A stretch of DNA of 64,000 nt from positions 149,080 to 213,079 of the forward strand of contig NZ_OBQC01000002.1 of NCBI RefSeq assembly GCF_900220965.1, in the 5' to 3' direction. This DNA comes from Ureibacillus acetophenoni. GTDB taxonomy: Bacteria > Bacillota > Bacilli > Bacillales_A > Planococcaceae. The position numbers and the translations under genes are program-made. Shown piece by piece: positions 18,652-28,201 of the stretch (positions within the stretch are counted from its first letter, which is position 1; every line of letters begins with the position of its first letter). The notes beneath the pieces are model-generated. The model was not told the DNA's origin, made no database searches, and saw only the letters and a program-made list of their open reading frames with translations.

Positions 18652-19911
18652 TCACTTATTATTAATTGTCTCTTCTATTGTATTTATTCTTTCAAGCATT
18701 GGTGGATGAGTATATCTAAACCATTTGACGAGTGTAGGTGGGTTAACTTCACTTAAACCTGCTTTCGCTAGTTTTTGGAAGCCACTTATTGCAGCTTCAG
18801 GATTTTCAACGATTTCAATGGCAAATTGATCAGCTCTTGCTTCTTGATACCTCGAAACAGTGTTATAAAGGGGATTCGAGAAAAATAATAAAAACGAAGA
18901 AATCAATAAAAGTAACGGCAATGAATGGATCTGCTGTAGACTTTCAATTTTCAATATTTTTCCGTATTTTCTAATAAACCAAGGCATGAGCTTAGATAAT
19001 AGCCATAACCCGACAAACATCATAAGAATATATCCGAATATACCAATATAAATATGCTTTTCAACATAGTGACCCATTTCATGTCCCATGATGAAAAGAA
19101 TTTCTTCATCAGATAATCGATTTAAAGTCGTATCCCATAGTACAATTCGTGAGTTATCTCCAACTCCAGTCACATATGCATTCATTGCATTTGTTTTGTC
19201 AGCCATATTGACTTCAAATACATGTTCAGCAGGAATGTTCGCTTCTTCTGCCAATAATAAAATTTTCTCTTCCAATTCCTTATCCTTTAAAGGATAAAAT
19301 TCGTTATACAGCGGATCGATAATCACCGGTTGTATGTACATTAAAAAGATAGAGAATGGTATTGTTAGTAACCATGCATAGAACCACCATTTTTTTGTAC
19401 TTTTCTTTATGAGCCAATAGAGGACGGAAATAACAATTACCGTTATGACAAAATTAACCCAAAAATCGATAATATTATCTCTCATCCAGGACGGAAATTC
19501 TTGAGTACTAATCCCATATCCTTTACTTAATGTGTATCGAAAATAGTCAATTGGAAAGAACACGATAAATGTTAACAGTGATAATAAAAATAAATACGTG
19601 GCATTATGCATGATTTTCCATTTTGTAACATTTGACCATTTTTCAAATAAGTACGACAACCCTGAAATCAATATAAATAAATACAATAACCATTCAAATG
19701 GAGTCAAAATAAAAAATAAAAAATTTCTTATTTTAGAATACTCTCCACTTAATAGAAGTTCTTGATCTGTCATAAATGTTTCTGGATCGCTTGGTGACCC
19801 TTTTAAAGAATCTGGAATGCCTCCATTATTTAAGTGGAAAAGATAAACATACATAATGAGTACATAAATACCAAAGGCCACTAACCCACGTATTCCCCAT
19901 TTTTTCGCCAT
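18652..19911 (-). CDS. M48-family zinc metalloprotease (Ste24/CAAX protease 1-like)
   Basis: About 419 residues with seven or so membrane helices. The zinc site HEMGH is near residue 275 in IMGHEMGHYVEKH. A second-site Glu is in YQEARADQFAIE, the exDxxA motif of Ste24 proteins. B. subtilis YhfN is a similar protein of similar length. It probably processes or degrades membrane peptides. ATG 19911 is chosen because AGGTGG ends 6 bases before it; the in-frame GTG two codons earlier has no space for a ribosome site. It stands apart from its neighbours. Confidence 0.9.
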   Translation of the reverse strand: MAKKWGIRGLVAFGIYVLIMYVYLFHLNNGGIPDSLKGSPSDPETFMTDQELLLSGEYSKIRNFLFFILTPFEWLLYLFILISGLSYLFEKWSNVTKWKIMHNATYLFLLSLLTFIVFFPIDYFRYTLSKGYGISTQEFPSWMRDNIIDFWVNFVITVIVISVLYWLIKKSTKKWWFYAWLLTIPFSIFLMYIQPVIIDPLYNEFYPLKDKELEEKILLLAEEANIPAEHVFEVNMADKTNAMNAYVTGVGDNSRIVLWDTTLNRLSDEEILFIMGHEMGHYVEKHIYIGIFGYILMMFVGLWLLSKLMPWFIRKYGKILKIESLQQIHSLPLLLLISSFLLFFSNPLYNTVSRYQEARADQFAIEIVENPEAAISGFQKLAKAGLSEVNPPTLVKWFRYTHPPMLERINTIEETINNK

Positions 19912-20035
19912 AAACACCCACCTATATCATTCATTTCTTTTCTACACTAATATAATCAAATAGAATAAAAGATAGAACTAAATTTCACTACTTAAACTAT
20001 TTTTAGACTTAGACTACCTTTTTACTTTGTTTATA

Positions 20036-21010
20036 TTATTGAACCTTTTGTTCATCCTTTATGAAATCTGTATCTAAAAGATTCTCTTCCTCTTGACTTT
20101 TCTTCTGTCGATTTTTATATTTTGTAATAATAGATTCTATATTGCTCGTTCCGATTAATACGCCAGTAATGATTATAATAGTACCCGTAATTTGTTGGTA
20201 AGTAATTAGCTCATGTAATAAAATTGTCGTTCCAAACAATGCGAATACTGTATTTAGATTAACAAAAATGGCAGATTCAGCTGTTCCAATATGCTTTATA
20301 CATAAGTTATAAAGACTATGTCCTAATCCAGTTGCAACAATAGCGGATAATAAAAAGACAGACCAAAAAGTTAAATCAGTCGTAGCAAAGGATACAAAAC
20401 TAGATGGATTGATTAAGCTCGAGCTTAACACTAATAGAATTGAACCAATTGTTAGCATATATGCAGTCATTAATAAGGGAGAAATCGTTTTTGTTCCTCT
20501 TCTAATTGCAATAAAGCTAAAAGCCTGTAAAAAGAACGAAAGAAAGACTAAAATATCTCCCAATTCCCAGCTCAACAATTCACGAAAATCACGAAGGACA
20601 GCTGTTAAAACGCCTATTCCACCTAAAATAAAACCTATTAATTTTGATTTAGTCATAATAGTGTCTTTAAAAATAACAGCAATTAATGCAACAATTAGCG
20701 GACTAAGTCCACTGATAATTGCAGTTTTTGTTCCAGTTGTTTGCTGTATTCCAAATGCTAAAAATGCGTGGTGACATATAACACCGAAAAAACTGCCTAA
20801 CAATATATATTTCCATGGCATATTTCGTACATATAATTTTTGTCTTAGAATTAATAAAATAGTAAAAACAGTAATACCAGCCAAAAAAATTCGAACAGAT
20901 TGTAATGTTAATGGATCTCCATTAGAAACAATAATTTTTAGCCAAGTAACATTTAAGCCCCAAGCTAACATAACTAATACTAATATTGTATAGATTTTAG
21001 CATTACTCAT
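20036..21010 (-). CDS. EamA/DMT-family transporter
   Basis: A 324-residue drug/metabolite transporter with ten helices as two EamA repeats (about 8-140 and 155-290) and a charged, cytoplasmic C-terminal tail. AWGLNVTWLK in helix 1 and GLGHSLYNLCIKHIG in the second repeat are typical. The substrate is unknown. It is transcribed in the same direction as the catabolic operon, but the hairpin at 21045-21077 separates them, so it is probably an independent unit. Confidence 0.88.
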   Translation of the reverse strand: MSNAKIYTILVLVMLAWGLNVTWLKIIVSNGDPLTLQSVRIFLAGITVFTILLILRQKLYVRNMPWKYILLGSFFGVICHHAFLAFGIQQTTGTKTAIISGLSPLIVALIAVIFKDTIMTKSKLIGFILGGIGVLTAVLRDFRELLSWELGDILVFLSFFLQAFSFIAIRRGTKTISPLLMTAYMLTIGSILLVLSSSLINPSSFVSFATTDLTFWSVFLLSAIVATGLGHSLYNLCIKHIGTAESAIFVNLNTVFALFGTTILLHELITYQQITGTIIIITGVLIGTSNIESIITKYKNRQKKSQEEENLLDTDFIKDEQKVQ

Positions 21011-21044
21011 TAAATCGCCCCTCTTTATACTCCCGAAGCAATAG

Positions 21045-21077
21045 GAAAAACCCCATAATTCAATTACGAATTATGGA
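21045..21077 (-). terminator. Terminator closing the catabolic operon
   Basis: Minus-strand CCATAATTC and GAATTATGG arms (9 bp, 6-base loop, 21053-21076) are followed by GGTTTTTCC. It overlaps the DUF35 stop and marks the operon's 3' end. Confidence 0.7.
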
Positions 21078-21393
21078 GTACTTTACTACTACCTACTTTT
21101 TTAAATACGTATGCCCCATCTACAATAGAATCTAATTTTACCTGATCACCGATTGCTACTGATTCTAAAATTCGAGCAGTTACCTTCGCTTTAGAATTTT
21201 TTAGTTGTATTAATGCAACGGTATAAGGGGCAAGATGTGCAAATTGTGCTGGCGGTACTTGAATCACAGTATAACTATAAACTGTTCCTTCCTCTGGTAC
21301 GTCAATTTCATTTGTAATTTCTTTTCCACAAGAGCTACAATAAACTTTTTTTGTAACAGATTCAATTCCACAACATTCATATACTTTCATCAT
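21064..21393 (-). CDS. DUF35 OB-fold protein with zinc ribbon, thiolase partner
   Basis: A 109-residue protein. The N-terminal rubredoxin-like zinc ribbon uses Cys pairs in YECCG and CSSCG, and the rest is an OB fold beginning GTVYSYTVI. DUF35 proteins are known as obligate or stabilising partners of thiolase-fold enzymes: the archaeal acetoacetyl-CoA thiolase/HMG-CoA synthase complex, and Ltp2-ChsH2 in steroid side-chain cleavage. Its ATG directly follows the thiolase stop, which fits a stoichiometric partner. It is the last gene before the terminator. Confidence 0.88.
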   Translation of the reverse strand: MMKVYECCGIESVTKKVYCSSCGKEITNEIDVPEEGTVYSYTVIQVPPAQFAHLAPYTVALIQLKNSKAKVTARILESVAIGDQVKLDSIVDGAYVFKKVGSSKVLHNS

Positions 21394-22530
21394 TTACACC
21401 CTCTCCAATATATGAACTACAGAATAGGCACCAGTACCACCTAAGTTTTGAGCTAATGCTATTTTCGGTTGTTTTGCAAGTTGATTTGGAGCATTCCCTC
21501 TTAGTTGACGAACAAGTTGATAGATTTGAGAAATCCCAGTTGCTCCTATTGGGTGACCTTTAGATAGTAAACCACCACTTGTGTTAACTGGTATTCTCCC
21601 TCCTACTTTTGTTTCTCCTGCTTCAACCGCTTTCCATCCTTCAAGTTTAGGGAAAAAGCCAAGTTCCTCAATGGATAGAATTTCTGTCATTGAGAAGCAA
21701 TCATGAATTTCAGCCACATCAATATCTTCGGGACCTAATCCTGCTTTTTCATATGCTCTTTCACCAGATATTTTTACGGCCGGAAGAGATAATAAATCAA
21801 TCGCATCTTGCATTAAAGTTGGACCCGAGCTCTGTGAAGAAGCACGTACCTTAATATTTGATGGCTTACTAGACAAGACAACAGCTGCTGCTCCATCTGT
21901 AATTGGAGAGCAATCAAATAATCCTAATGGGTCTGTAACCATTCGAGCATTGACTATTTCTTCAATTGAAGTTGGTTTTTGGAATTGGGCTAATGGGTTA
22001 TTCATAGCATTTTCTCTATTTTTTAATGCCACTTTTGCAAGATGCTCTTTCTGTGCTCCTGTCTCGTACATATATCGATTTGCTACAGTACCAAAGAAAC
22101 CTGGAAATGTTAACCCTGCTTCTTTTTCTGTTGTACTTTGGTCCATTGCAGTGTTTATAAATTGGGTTACAGTTGCTGTTGATGCGTGTTTCATTTTTTC
22201 AGCACCAACAACAAGGACATTTTCGTATTCACCACTTAAAATACTTAGTACTCCTTGTCTTAAAGCAATCCCACCTGAAGCACATGCCCCTTCTAATTTT
22301 GCAGTAGGGATATAACCTAACCCTAAATCATTCGCAACAATTGCTCCTAATATTTCTTGGTTTGATAAAGTCCCCCCCATAAAATTACCAACAAAGACAG
22401 CATCAATTTTTGGAAGATTAGCGTCCTTTAACGCCCCAATACTTGCTTCAATTAAAAGATCTTTTAGTGACTTATCTTCAAAGCTACCAAACTTCGTCAT
22501 GCCTATGCCATGTACGTAAACAGTGGTCAT
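21394..22530 (-). CDS. SCP-x/DitF-like thiolase or thiolase-fold aldolase
   Basis: A 378-residue thiolase-family enzyme. The acyl-accepting Cys is in EGACASGGIALRQG (near 83). The other active-site elements are the His in HDCFSMTEI (near 280) and HPIGATG near 335. All three sites are present, so cleavage of a 3-oxoacyl-CoA is plausible; relatives paired with DUF35 also act as retro-aldolases. The start overlaps the acyl-CoA synthetase stop by four bases, indicating coupling. Together they would activate an acid to its CoA ester and release a short acyl-CoA. Confidence 0.9.
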   Translation of the reverse strand: MTTVYVHGIGMTKFGSFEDKSLKDLLIEASIGALKDANLPKIDAVFVGNFMGGTLSNQEILGAIVANDLGLGYIPTAKLEGACASGGIALRQGVLSILSGEYENVLVVGAEKMKHASTATVTQFINTAMDQSTTEKEAGLTFPGFFGTVANRYMYETGAQKEHLAKVALKNRENAMNNPLAQFQKPTSIEEIVNARMVTDPLGLFDCSPITDGAAAVVLSSKPSNIKVRASSQSSGPTLMQDAIDLLSLPAVKISGERAYEKAGLGPEDIDVAEIHDCFSMTEILSIEELGFFPKLEGWKAVEAGETKVGGRIPVNTSGGLLSKGHPIGATGISQIYQLVRQLRGNAPNQLAKQPKIALAQNLGGTGAYSVVHILERV

Positions 22531-24008
22531 TTCGTCACCCCAATATGTTTTTTAACAAGCTCCCGTTTAAGAATTTTTCCATAAGAGCTCTTTGGTAAAC
22601 TGTCAACAATATAAATCTCTTTTGGTTTTTTAAAGCTTGCTAGATGATTTTTACACAAATCAATTAGATCTTCATCCTTTACTTCACCACGACCATTAGG
22701 AACGATATATGCAACAACATTTTCTCCCCATTTTTCATCAGGAACACCAATAACACATGTTTCCTTAACATATGGATGTTTGTTTAATACTTCCTCAACT
22801 TCCCGTGGATAAATATTGACACCACCGGAGATAATAACTTCTTTTTTACGATCGACAATATAAAGATATCCATTTTCATCTATTCGCCCTAAATCTCCCG
22901 TATGAAGCCACCCATCTTGTAACGTCTCATTTGTAGCTTTTTCGTTATTCCAATAGCCTTTCATAACAAGTGGTCCTTTAGCGGTAATTTCGCCGATTTC
23001 TCCCCTTTGTACTTCTCTACCTTCATCGTCAACAATTTTCACATCAACAAATGGCCCAATTCGACCACATGAATCTAGATGAGTTTGTAAATCATATCGT
23101 GGCATAATAGAAATACACATTGGCGCTTCCACTTGGCCATACGTTTCTACAAATTTTGTACCAATTTTATCTAATGCTTCTTGTAATTTAGCAACAGCAA
23201 TTGGCGCTCCTGCCATATTAATAGATTTAATTGTTTTTAACTTACTTGAATCAAAGCTCTCATGTTGTACCATTAAGTTCACCATTGTTGGGACTAGAAA
23301 AATAACAGAAACCTTATCTTGCTCTAGGTGATTCACAAATTGATGTGGTTCAAATTTATCATATACAACTTGTGTTAAACCGTAGAGCCAAGCAACATGA
23401 CTTAAAAAGTTCGCTCCATGTGTGAGGGGAGCTACATGACCTATAATGTCAGTAAAATCCACTTCACAAGCAATTGCTAGCGATTGGGCACCAGCTACCA
23501 TATTTCTATGTGAAAGCATTACACCTTTTGGATTACCTGTTGTACCAGAAGTGTACATAATCGCCATTAAATCATCTTCATCTACTTCATTTTCAAAGGA
23601 TTTACCATAATATTGTTTAACAATGTCTTCATAATCTTTACCAACATAGATCGATGGAATTTCAACTTCTATATTGTTTATTAACTCTTTTTCACCGATT
23701 AATAGAGACATTCCAGAATCCTCTATTTGATAATCATGTTCTAATGGATGAAGTCGATAGTTTAAAGGTACTTTTACCAAACCTGCAAGGGATACTGCTA
23801 TATCTAACTCAATATGCTCTGCGCGATTTGACATTAAAATACCTATACGATCTCCTTTTTTTAGTCCTATTTGATTTAGGTAAGTTGAAAGAGCATAGGC
23901 TCTTTTTTCTAATTCTCCGTAAGTATATGAAACATTTTTATCTTTTACAGCAATTTTATTTGGATAAGCTTTTGCGGATTTTAATGCTAATTTTCCTATT
24001 GTCGTCAA
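22527..24008 (-). CDS. Acyl-CoA synthetase (AMP-forming)
   Basis: A 493-residue class I adenylate-forming enzyme. Motifs in order are MYTSGTTGNPKGVMLSHRN (phosphate loop, near 155), the aromatic/adenine segment ETYGQVEAPM, GWLHTGDLG, the hinge DRKKEVIISGG, and the catalytic C-terminal Lys in SYGKILKREL. It makes an acyl-AMP and then an acyl-CoA. The chain length or ring type of the substrate cannot be read by eye. The start is TTG 24008, with AAGGAGG about 10 bases upstream. It lies in the middle of the catabolic operon. Confidence 0.92.
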   Translation of the reverse strand: MTTIGKLALKSAKAYPNKIAVKDKNVSYTYGELEKRAYALSTYLNQIGLKKGDRIGILMSNRAEHIELDIAVSLAGLVKVPLNYRLHPLEHDYQIEDSGMSLLIGEKELINNIEVEIPSIYVGKDYEDIVKQYYGKSFENEVDEDDLMAIMYTSGTTGNPKGVMLSHRNMVAGAQSLAIACEVDFTDIIGHVAPLTHGANFLSHVAWLYGLTQVVYDKFEPHQFVNHLEQDKVSVIFLVPTMVNLMVQHESFDSSKLKTIKSINMAGAPIAVAKLQEALDKIGTKFVETYGQVEAPMCISIMPRYDLQTHLDSCGRIGPFVDVKIVDDEGREVQRGEIGEITAKGPLVMKGYWNNEKATNETLQDGWLHTGDLGRIDENGYLYIVDRKKEVIISGGVNIYPREVEEVLNKHPYVKETCVIGVPDEKWGENVVAYIVPNGRGEVKDEDLIDLCKNHLASFKKPKEIYIVDSLPKSSYGKILKRELVKKHIGVTK

Positions 24009-24013
24009 TGAAC

Positions 24014-24511
24014 TTAAGCCTCCTTTTGGTTAAACGTGAAAACAGGCACATTAAAAATTTCATCATTCTTTCGTGTCAATATAACGTCTTTTAAAGGAAG
24101 AATAATAAATTCAACAGTGATTGCTGTTATGTTTTCACCCTCTATAAAATGACCACCATTAAGTTTTTTATCGCAGTCTACTACTGTTCCGTGGAAATGA
24201 ACATCTAATTGATCTTGCTCGTTTACCCCGATAAATCCAACACCAGAAATAATTTCTACTTCTGAAGTGGTTTGTACCTTAGGTGAATATTTTATAAGAC
24301 CTTCTTTATCTCCCTTTGCTACTTGAAGAAATGTTGCATATTTTAAGGATCCCAAACATTGAAATTGTCCAGCTCTTACGCCAAAATACTCACATACTTC
24401 CTTTATCCCAGTGAAGAGGTCTGTATCTTTTTTTAATCTCCCAACAATTCGCTCTGTCGTTTTATCATAAAAAGCTTGCAATCGTTGGTTATCCAATACT
24501 GATACCCCCAT
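24014..24511 (-). CDS. PPC/DUF296-domain protein
   Basis: A 165-residue single-domain protein of the plant-and-prokaryote-conserved family. The conserved histidine segment is DVHFHGTVVDCDKKLNGGHF, with GxxxGGH and preceding FIGVNEQD. In characterised structures this His cluster binds zinc. The family is often annotated as DNA-binding from plant AT-hook proteins, but no AT-hook is present here, and its place between a dehydrogenase and an acyl-CoA synthetase argues for a metabolic role. The ATG lies 23 bases inside the SDR gene; a TTG at 24496 with a GGGGG upstream is an alternative start. Confidence 0.82.
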   Translation of the reverse strand: MGVSVLDNQRLQAFYDKTTERIVGRLKKDTDLFTGIKEVCEYFGVRAGQFQCLGSLKYATFLQVAKGDKEGLIKYSPKVQTTSEVEIISGVGFIGVNEQDQLDVHFHGTVVDCDKKLNGGHFIEGENITAITVEFIILPLKDVILTRKNDEIFNVPVFTFNQKEA

Positions 24512-25235
24512 CCACTTTTAAAACTTGAGCTGTTGTATAACTTGATTCTCGTGAAGCAAAATATAATACAGCTTCAGCAATATCATCTGGCTGACCCATA
24601 CGCTTAATTACTTGTTGGCTTGTATCATAAGGTACACCGGCTGTTATTCCAGTTGCAGTAGCACCTGGTGCAACAGAATTACACGTAATACCAAATGGAC
24701 CCAATTCTTTGGCCACCCATTTCGTTAATGCAATGACTCCTCCCTTAGATGCAGCATATGCTGGACCCGATCTACCTTTACCACCTTCACCTGATGTTAC
24801 TCCACCATTTAATCCAGAAACCGAACTTATATTAATAATTCTTCCATAACCCGCATCTTTCATATGTGGGTACACACATGCTTGGATAAATAAAAATGCA
24901 GCTTTTAAGTTTGTTTCTAAATCGCGGTCCCAGTCCTCCAAAGTCATCGTTTCTATATCTTTTCGACTAGCAGTACCCGCATTATTTACTAAAATATGAA
25001 CTTCCCCATACTTGTCAATTGTTCGATTTACTGTTGCACGGACGAATTTTTCATCCCTAATATCACCTAAACATTCTAAGTAACTCTCATGCGCTAACAT
25101 TGAAATTGTCTCCTCACAACTGTTTAAATCAACTAAAACAGTGTGGACCCCTTGTTTAGATAATTGAACTGCTATTGCTTGACCAATCCCACTAGCAGCA
25201 CCAGTAATAATCGCAACATCATCTTTAAAATTCAT
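24489..25235 (-). CDS. Short-chain dehydrogenase/reductase
   Basis: About 248 residues of a classical SDR. The nucleotide fold has TGAASGIGQ, then NNAGTA; the catalytic Ser is in ISSVSGLNGG and the Tyr-Lys pair in YAASKGG. Asp in VLVDLN after beta 2 suggests NAD(H) preference. It probably oxidises a hydroxyl group of a pathway intermediate. ATG 25235 (MNFKDD) is preferred because GGGG lies 8 bases before it, against two bases for ATG 25241. It follows the TRAP permease by 19 bases. Confidence 0.9.
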   Translation of the reverse strand: MNFKDDVAIITGAASGIGQAIAVQLSKQGVHTVLVDLNSCEETISMLAHESYLECLGDIRDEKFVRATVNRTIDKYGEVHILVNNAGTASRKDIETMTLEDWDRDLETNLKAAFLFIQACVYPHMKDAGYGRIINISSVSGLNGGVTSGEGGKGRSGPAYAASKGGVIALTKWVAKELGPFGITCNSVAPGATATGITAGVPYDTSQQVIKRMGQPDDIAEAVLYFASRESSYTTAQVLKVDGGISIG

Positions 25236-25254
25236 TAGCATATCCCCTTTGCTG

Positions 25255-26580
25255 TTATTTCACACCTAGTAAATCCGGTAAAAACGTTGTAATAATCGGA
25301 ATATAAGTAACGATCAATAGAACAATAATAGATGCAATGATAAATGGTAAAACTCCTCGAGATATTTGAATTATGTTCGTTTTTGACATGCTAGCTGCAA
25401 CATATAGATTTAATCCTACAGGTGGTGTAAATAATCCGATTGCAAGGTTAATTGTCATAAAAATCCCAAAAACAGTTGGATCTACATCTAACTGCAACAT
25501 TATTGGGAGTAATATTGGTACGAAAATGTAAAAGGCAGAAATAGCATCAATGAATGCACCAGCAATAAGTAAAATAATATTAATTAGTAGTAGAATGATA
25601 TATTTATTATCAGAAATTCCTAGAACTACATTAGAAACTGTTGATGCAATTTGTTCAGTTGTTACAATATAAGCAAAAACAGACGCTGCACTAACGATAA
25701 TCATTACGACAGCTGTTTGAACTGCAGATTCAATGAATATCTTGTACAACACCTTAAAATATCTCTTTCTTAGGATGAACATTCCGATAATTAAACCGTA
25801 CATAACAGCAACTACTGCCGCTTCAGTAGGTGTGAAAAATCCACCATAAATTCCACCTAAAATAATGACCGGCATCAATAAACCAGGTATTGCACGAATA
25901 AATGCATCCCATTTCTCTTTACTAGTACTTTTTCTAATTTGCATTTCTTGAGATTGATTAAAAATCCCACGCTTAATATCACGATTTCTTACATACATTC
26001 CCGCAACAAATAATCCAATCCCTACTAAAATACCAGGCACTATACCTGCCATAAATAATCGATTAATTGTTATGGGTATTTGATCACCAGCAACAACCGC
26101 AAAAATGATTAACGCAATAGATGGAGGAATAATAATGCCGATTGCTCCGGCACTTGCTACTAATCCGCCTGCTGTTTCTTTTCGATAGCCATTTTTTATC
26201 ATCGCAGGAATTAAAATTCCCCCAATTGCTGCTACTGTTGCTGGACCTGATCCTGATATTGCAGCAAAGAAAACGGCTACTAATACCGTTACAAGTACAA
26301 TTCCACCTTTACGGTGTCCTACTAAAGCCTGGGCAAAATCAATTAGCCTTTTTGAAATCCCAATATGATCCATAATTACACCAGCTAATATAAAAAAAGG
26401 AATCGCCAGTAACGTAAATTTCGCCACACTTGTATACATAATATCTGTCACGACTTCAAAACTACCAAAACCATTACTAATAAATAGAACGATGATTGAA
26501 GATACAGCAAGAGAAACAGCTATTGGTACACGCAAAGCAATTAATGTTATGAATGAACCAAAAAGAGTTATAGCGGTCAT
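25255..26580 (-). CDS. TRAP transporter large permease (DctM family)
   Basis: A 441-residue membrane protein with about 12 helices, the transport subunit of a tripartite ATP-independent periplasmic transporter. Helices carry the family's FFILAGVIMDHIGIS, SGSGPATVAAIG and FFTPTEAAVVA. It overlaps the small-permease stop by four bases. TRAP systems import organic acids with sodium using an extracytoplasmic binding protein. The cluster suggests a hydroxy- or oxo-carboxylate, but the family alone does not fix it. Confidence 0.93.
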   Translation of the reverse strand: MTAITLFGSFITLIALRVPIAVSLAVSSIIVLFISNGFGSFEVVTDIMYTSVAKFTLLAIPFFILAGVIMDHIGISKRLIDFAQALVGHRKGGIVLVTVLVAVFFAAISGSGPATVAAIGGILIPAMIKNGYRKETAGGLVASAGAIGIIIPPSIALIIFAVVAGDQIPITINRLFMAGIVPGILVGIGLFVAGMYVRNRDIKRGIFNQSQEMQIRKSTSKEKWDAFIRAIPGLLMPVIILGGIYGGFFTPTEAAVVAVMYGLIIGMFILRKRYFKVLYKIFIESAVQTAVVMIIVSAASVFAYIVTTEQIASTVSNVVLGISDNKYIILLLINIILLIAGAFIDAISAFYIFVPILLPIMLQLDVDPTVFGIFMTINLAIGLFTPPVGLNLYVAASMSKTNIIQISRGVLPFIIASIIVLLIVTYIPIITTFLPDLLGVK

Positions 26581-27125
26581 ATTTTCACTTCCCCTTTCTG
26601 TTCTTCAGATTCTGCTATTTTTATTTCCTTATTTTCATTATTAATTTGAGACTTACTCGAGTCTTTATTGACTTGTTTTAATTCAGTCACTGCTACTTGG
26701 ACAGTACGAATTAAACATAAAAGAGCACCTAATGGCATCGCTAATGATAAGATCCACTGTGGCATTCCTAATGCAGGTGTTGTTTGAGATATTTTCATTT
26801 GAAATTGAACCATTTCATAACCGTAGATAAGTAAAATACTAAACAATGCAAGCGATATAATAGAAGAAATTACTATGATAACCTTTTTCCCTAATTTACC
26901 TGCCAAATCGTATACTAATGTAAAGCCTAGGTGTGCGTATCTACGCACACCTAGAGCTGTTCCAACGAAGGTTAATAAAACTAGTAAATTTATCGTTATT
27001 TCTTCAGTAAAGGAAAATGAAAACTTGAAAATATTTCTGGATAATATATTGGCAAATGTAATCAATGTAATTGTCAGGAATGTTATAAATAAAATAATTT
27101 CTTCAAAATAATCAAGTATTTTCAT
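26577..27125 (-). CDS. TRAP transporter small permease (DctQ family)
   Basis: A 182-residue protein with four helices in the first 140 residues, including ITINLLVLLTFVGTALGVRR, which has the family's conserved Arg at its end. A charged cytoplasmic tail of 40 residues (KEIKIAESEEQKG) is longer than usual. GGAGG precedes the ATG. It lies between the binding protein and the large permease, the usual order. Confidence 0.9.
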   Translation of the reverse strand: MKILDYFEEIILFITFLTITLITFANILSRNIFKFSFSFTEEITINLLVLLTFVGTALGVRRYAHLGFTLVYDLAGKLGKKVIIVISSIISLALFSILLIYGYEMVQFQMKISQTTPALGMPQWILSLAMPLGALLCLIRTVQVAVTELKQVNKDSSKSQINNENKEIKIAESEEQKGEVKI

Positions 27126-27137
27126 ACCATTCCTCCA

Positions 27138-28169
27138 TTATCTTTCCTGGAATGCTTCTAATAAGTCCGCTCCCCAGATTGACTCATATTTTTCATAAAT
27201 TGGTTGTACAGTTTCTTTAAATACTTCAATTTCATCTGCAGATGGTGTATAAACTGTCATACCTTTTCCTTCTAATTCTTTAATTTGTTCAGCTTCTCTT
27301 TCACGTGTAATTTTCACTTGATATTCAGCAGCTTCTTTACCTAATCGATCGAATAGCGCTTTATCGTCATCACTCATAGAGTCATATAATTCTTTATTAA
27401 TCCCTAAAACTAGAGGGTCATAAGAATAATTCCATAATGTCAAATAATCTTGAACTTCATTAAGTTTAGCGGAATAGATTACATCGATCGGATTTTCTTG
27501 ACCGTCAATTGTCCCTTGTTGTAAGGCAGTGAATACTTCAGAGAATGTCATAGTTGCAGGGTCAGTCCCTAATTCACGGAACAAATCAGTGTACATTGTA
27601 ATACCAGGAATACGAATTTTTAACCCTTGTAAATCATCTGGAGTTTTTACGTTTACTTTACTATTTGTAAGTTGTCTAAATCCGTTTTCACCATATCCAA
27701 GAGCATGTACACCTTTTTCAGCAAGAAGGTCTTTAATCATTTCTCCACCCTTACCAGCAAATACTTTATCCACTTGGTCAAGGTTATCAAATAAGAATGG
27801 AGCACTTGCAACACCGAATTTTGGATCTAAAATTGAGTAAATAATAGTAGAGTTAAACGTTAAATCAATTGATCCTTTAGCTAAACCTTCAACCGCTTTC
27901 CCCGAGTCACCACCGGATAATTGCTCATTTGAAAATACTTCGATTTTAATACGTCCATCTGTTTCTTTTTCTACATCATCTGCTAATTTTTTTGCACCTT
28001 CATACCACGTAGATCCTTCACCTACAGTTACAGACATTTTTAAATTATAAGATTTTTCTTCGCCTGAACTTCCATTACTAGATGTTGAACCTCCACAAGC
28101 TGCCAACACTAGCGTTAAAAGTGCTACTAACGAGATTAGTAGAAAATTCCCCTTTTTAAACTTCTTCAC
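27138..28169 (-). CDS. TRAP transporter substrate-binding lipoprotein (DctP family)
   Basis: A 343-residue lipoprotein with lipobox LAACGG (Cys near 26). The DctP fold carries the conserved Arg that binds the substrate carboxylate in DLQGLKIRIPG (near 175), and the family signatures FSEVFTALQQGTIDGQENP and GENGFRQLTNS. The Arg confirms a carboxylic acid ligand. It begins with GTG 28169, 9 bases after AAAGGGG. It is the first gene after the 175-base gap that holds the palindromes at 28202-28245 and probably a promoter. Confidence 0.93.
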   Translation of the reverse strand: MKKFKKGNFLLISLVALLTLVLAACGGSTSSNGSSGEEKSYNLKMSVTVGEGSTWYEGAKKLADDVEKETDGRIKIEVFSNEQLSGGDSGKAVEGLAKGSIDLTFNSTIIYSILDPKFGVASAPFLFDNLDQVDKVFAGKGGEMIKDLLAEKGVHALGYGENGFRQLTNSKVNVKTPDDLQGLKIRIPGITMYTDLFRELGTDPATMTFSEVFTALQQGTIDGQENPIDVIYSAKLNEVQDYLTLWNYSYDPLVLGINKELYDSMSDDDKALFDRLGKEAAEYQVKITREREAEQIKELEGKGMTVYTPSADEIEVFKETVQPIYEKYESIWGADLLEAFQER

Positions 28170-28201
28170 TTAACATATCCCCTTTGCAAAATACAATAAT
28201 T

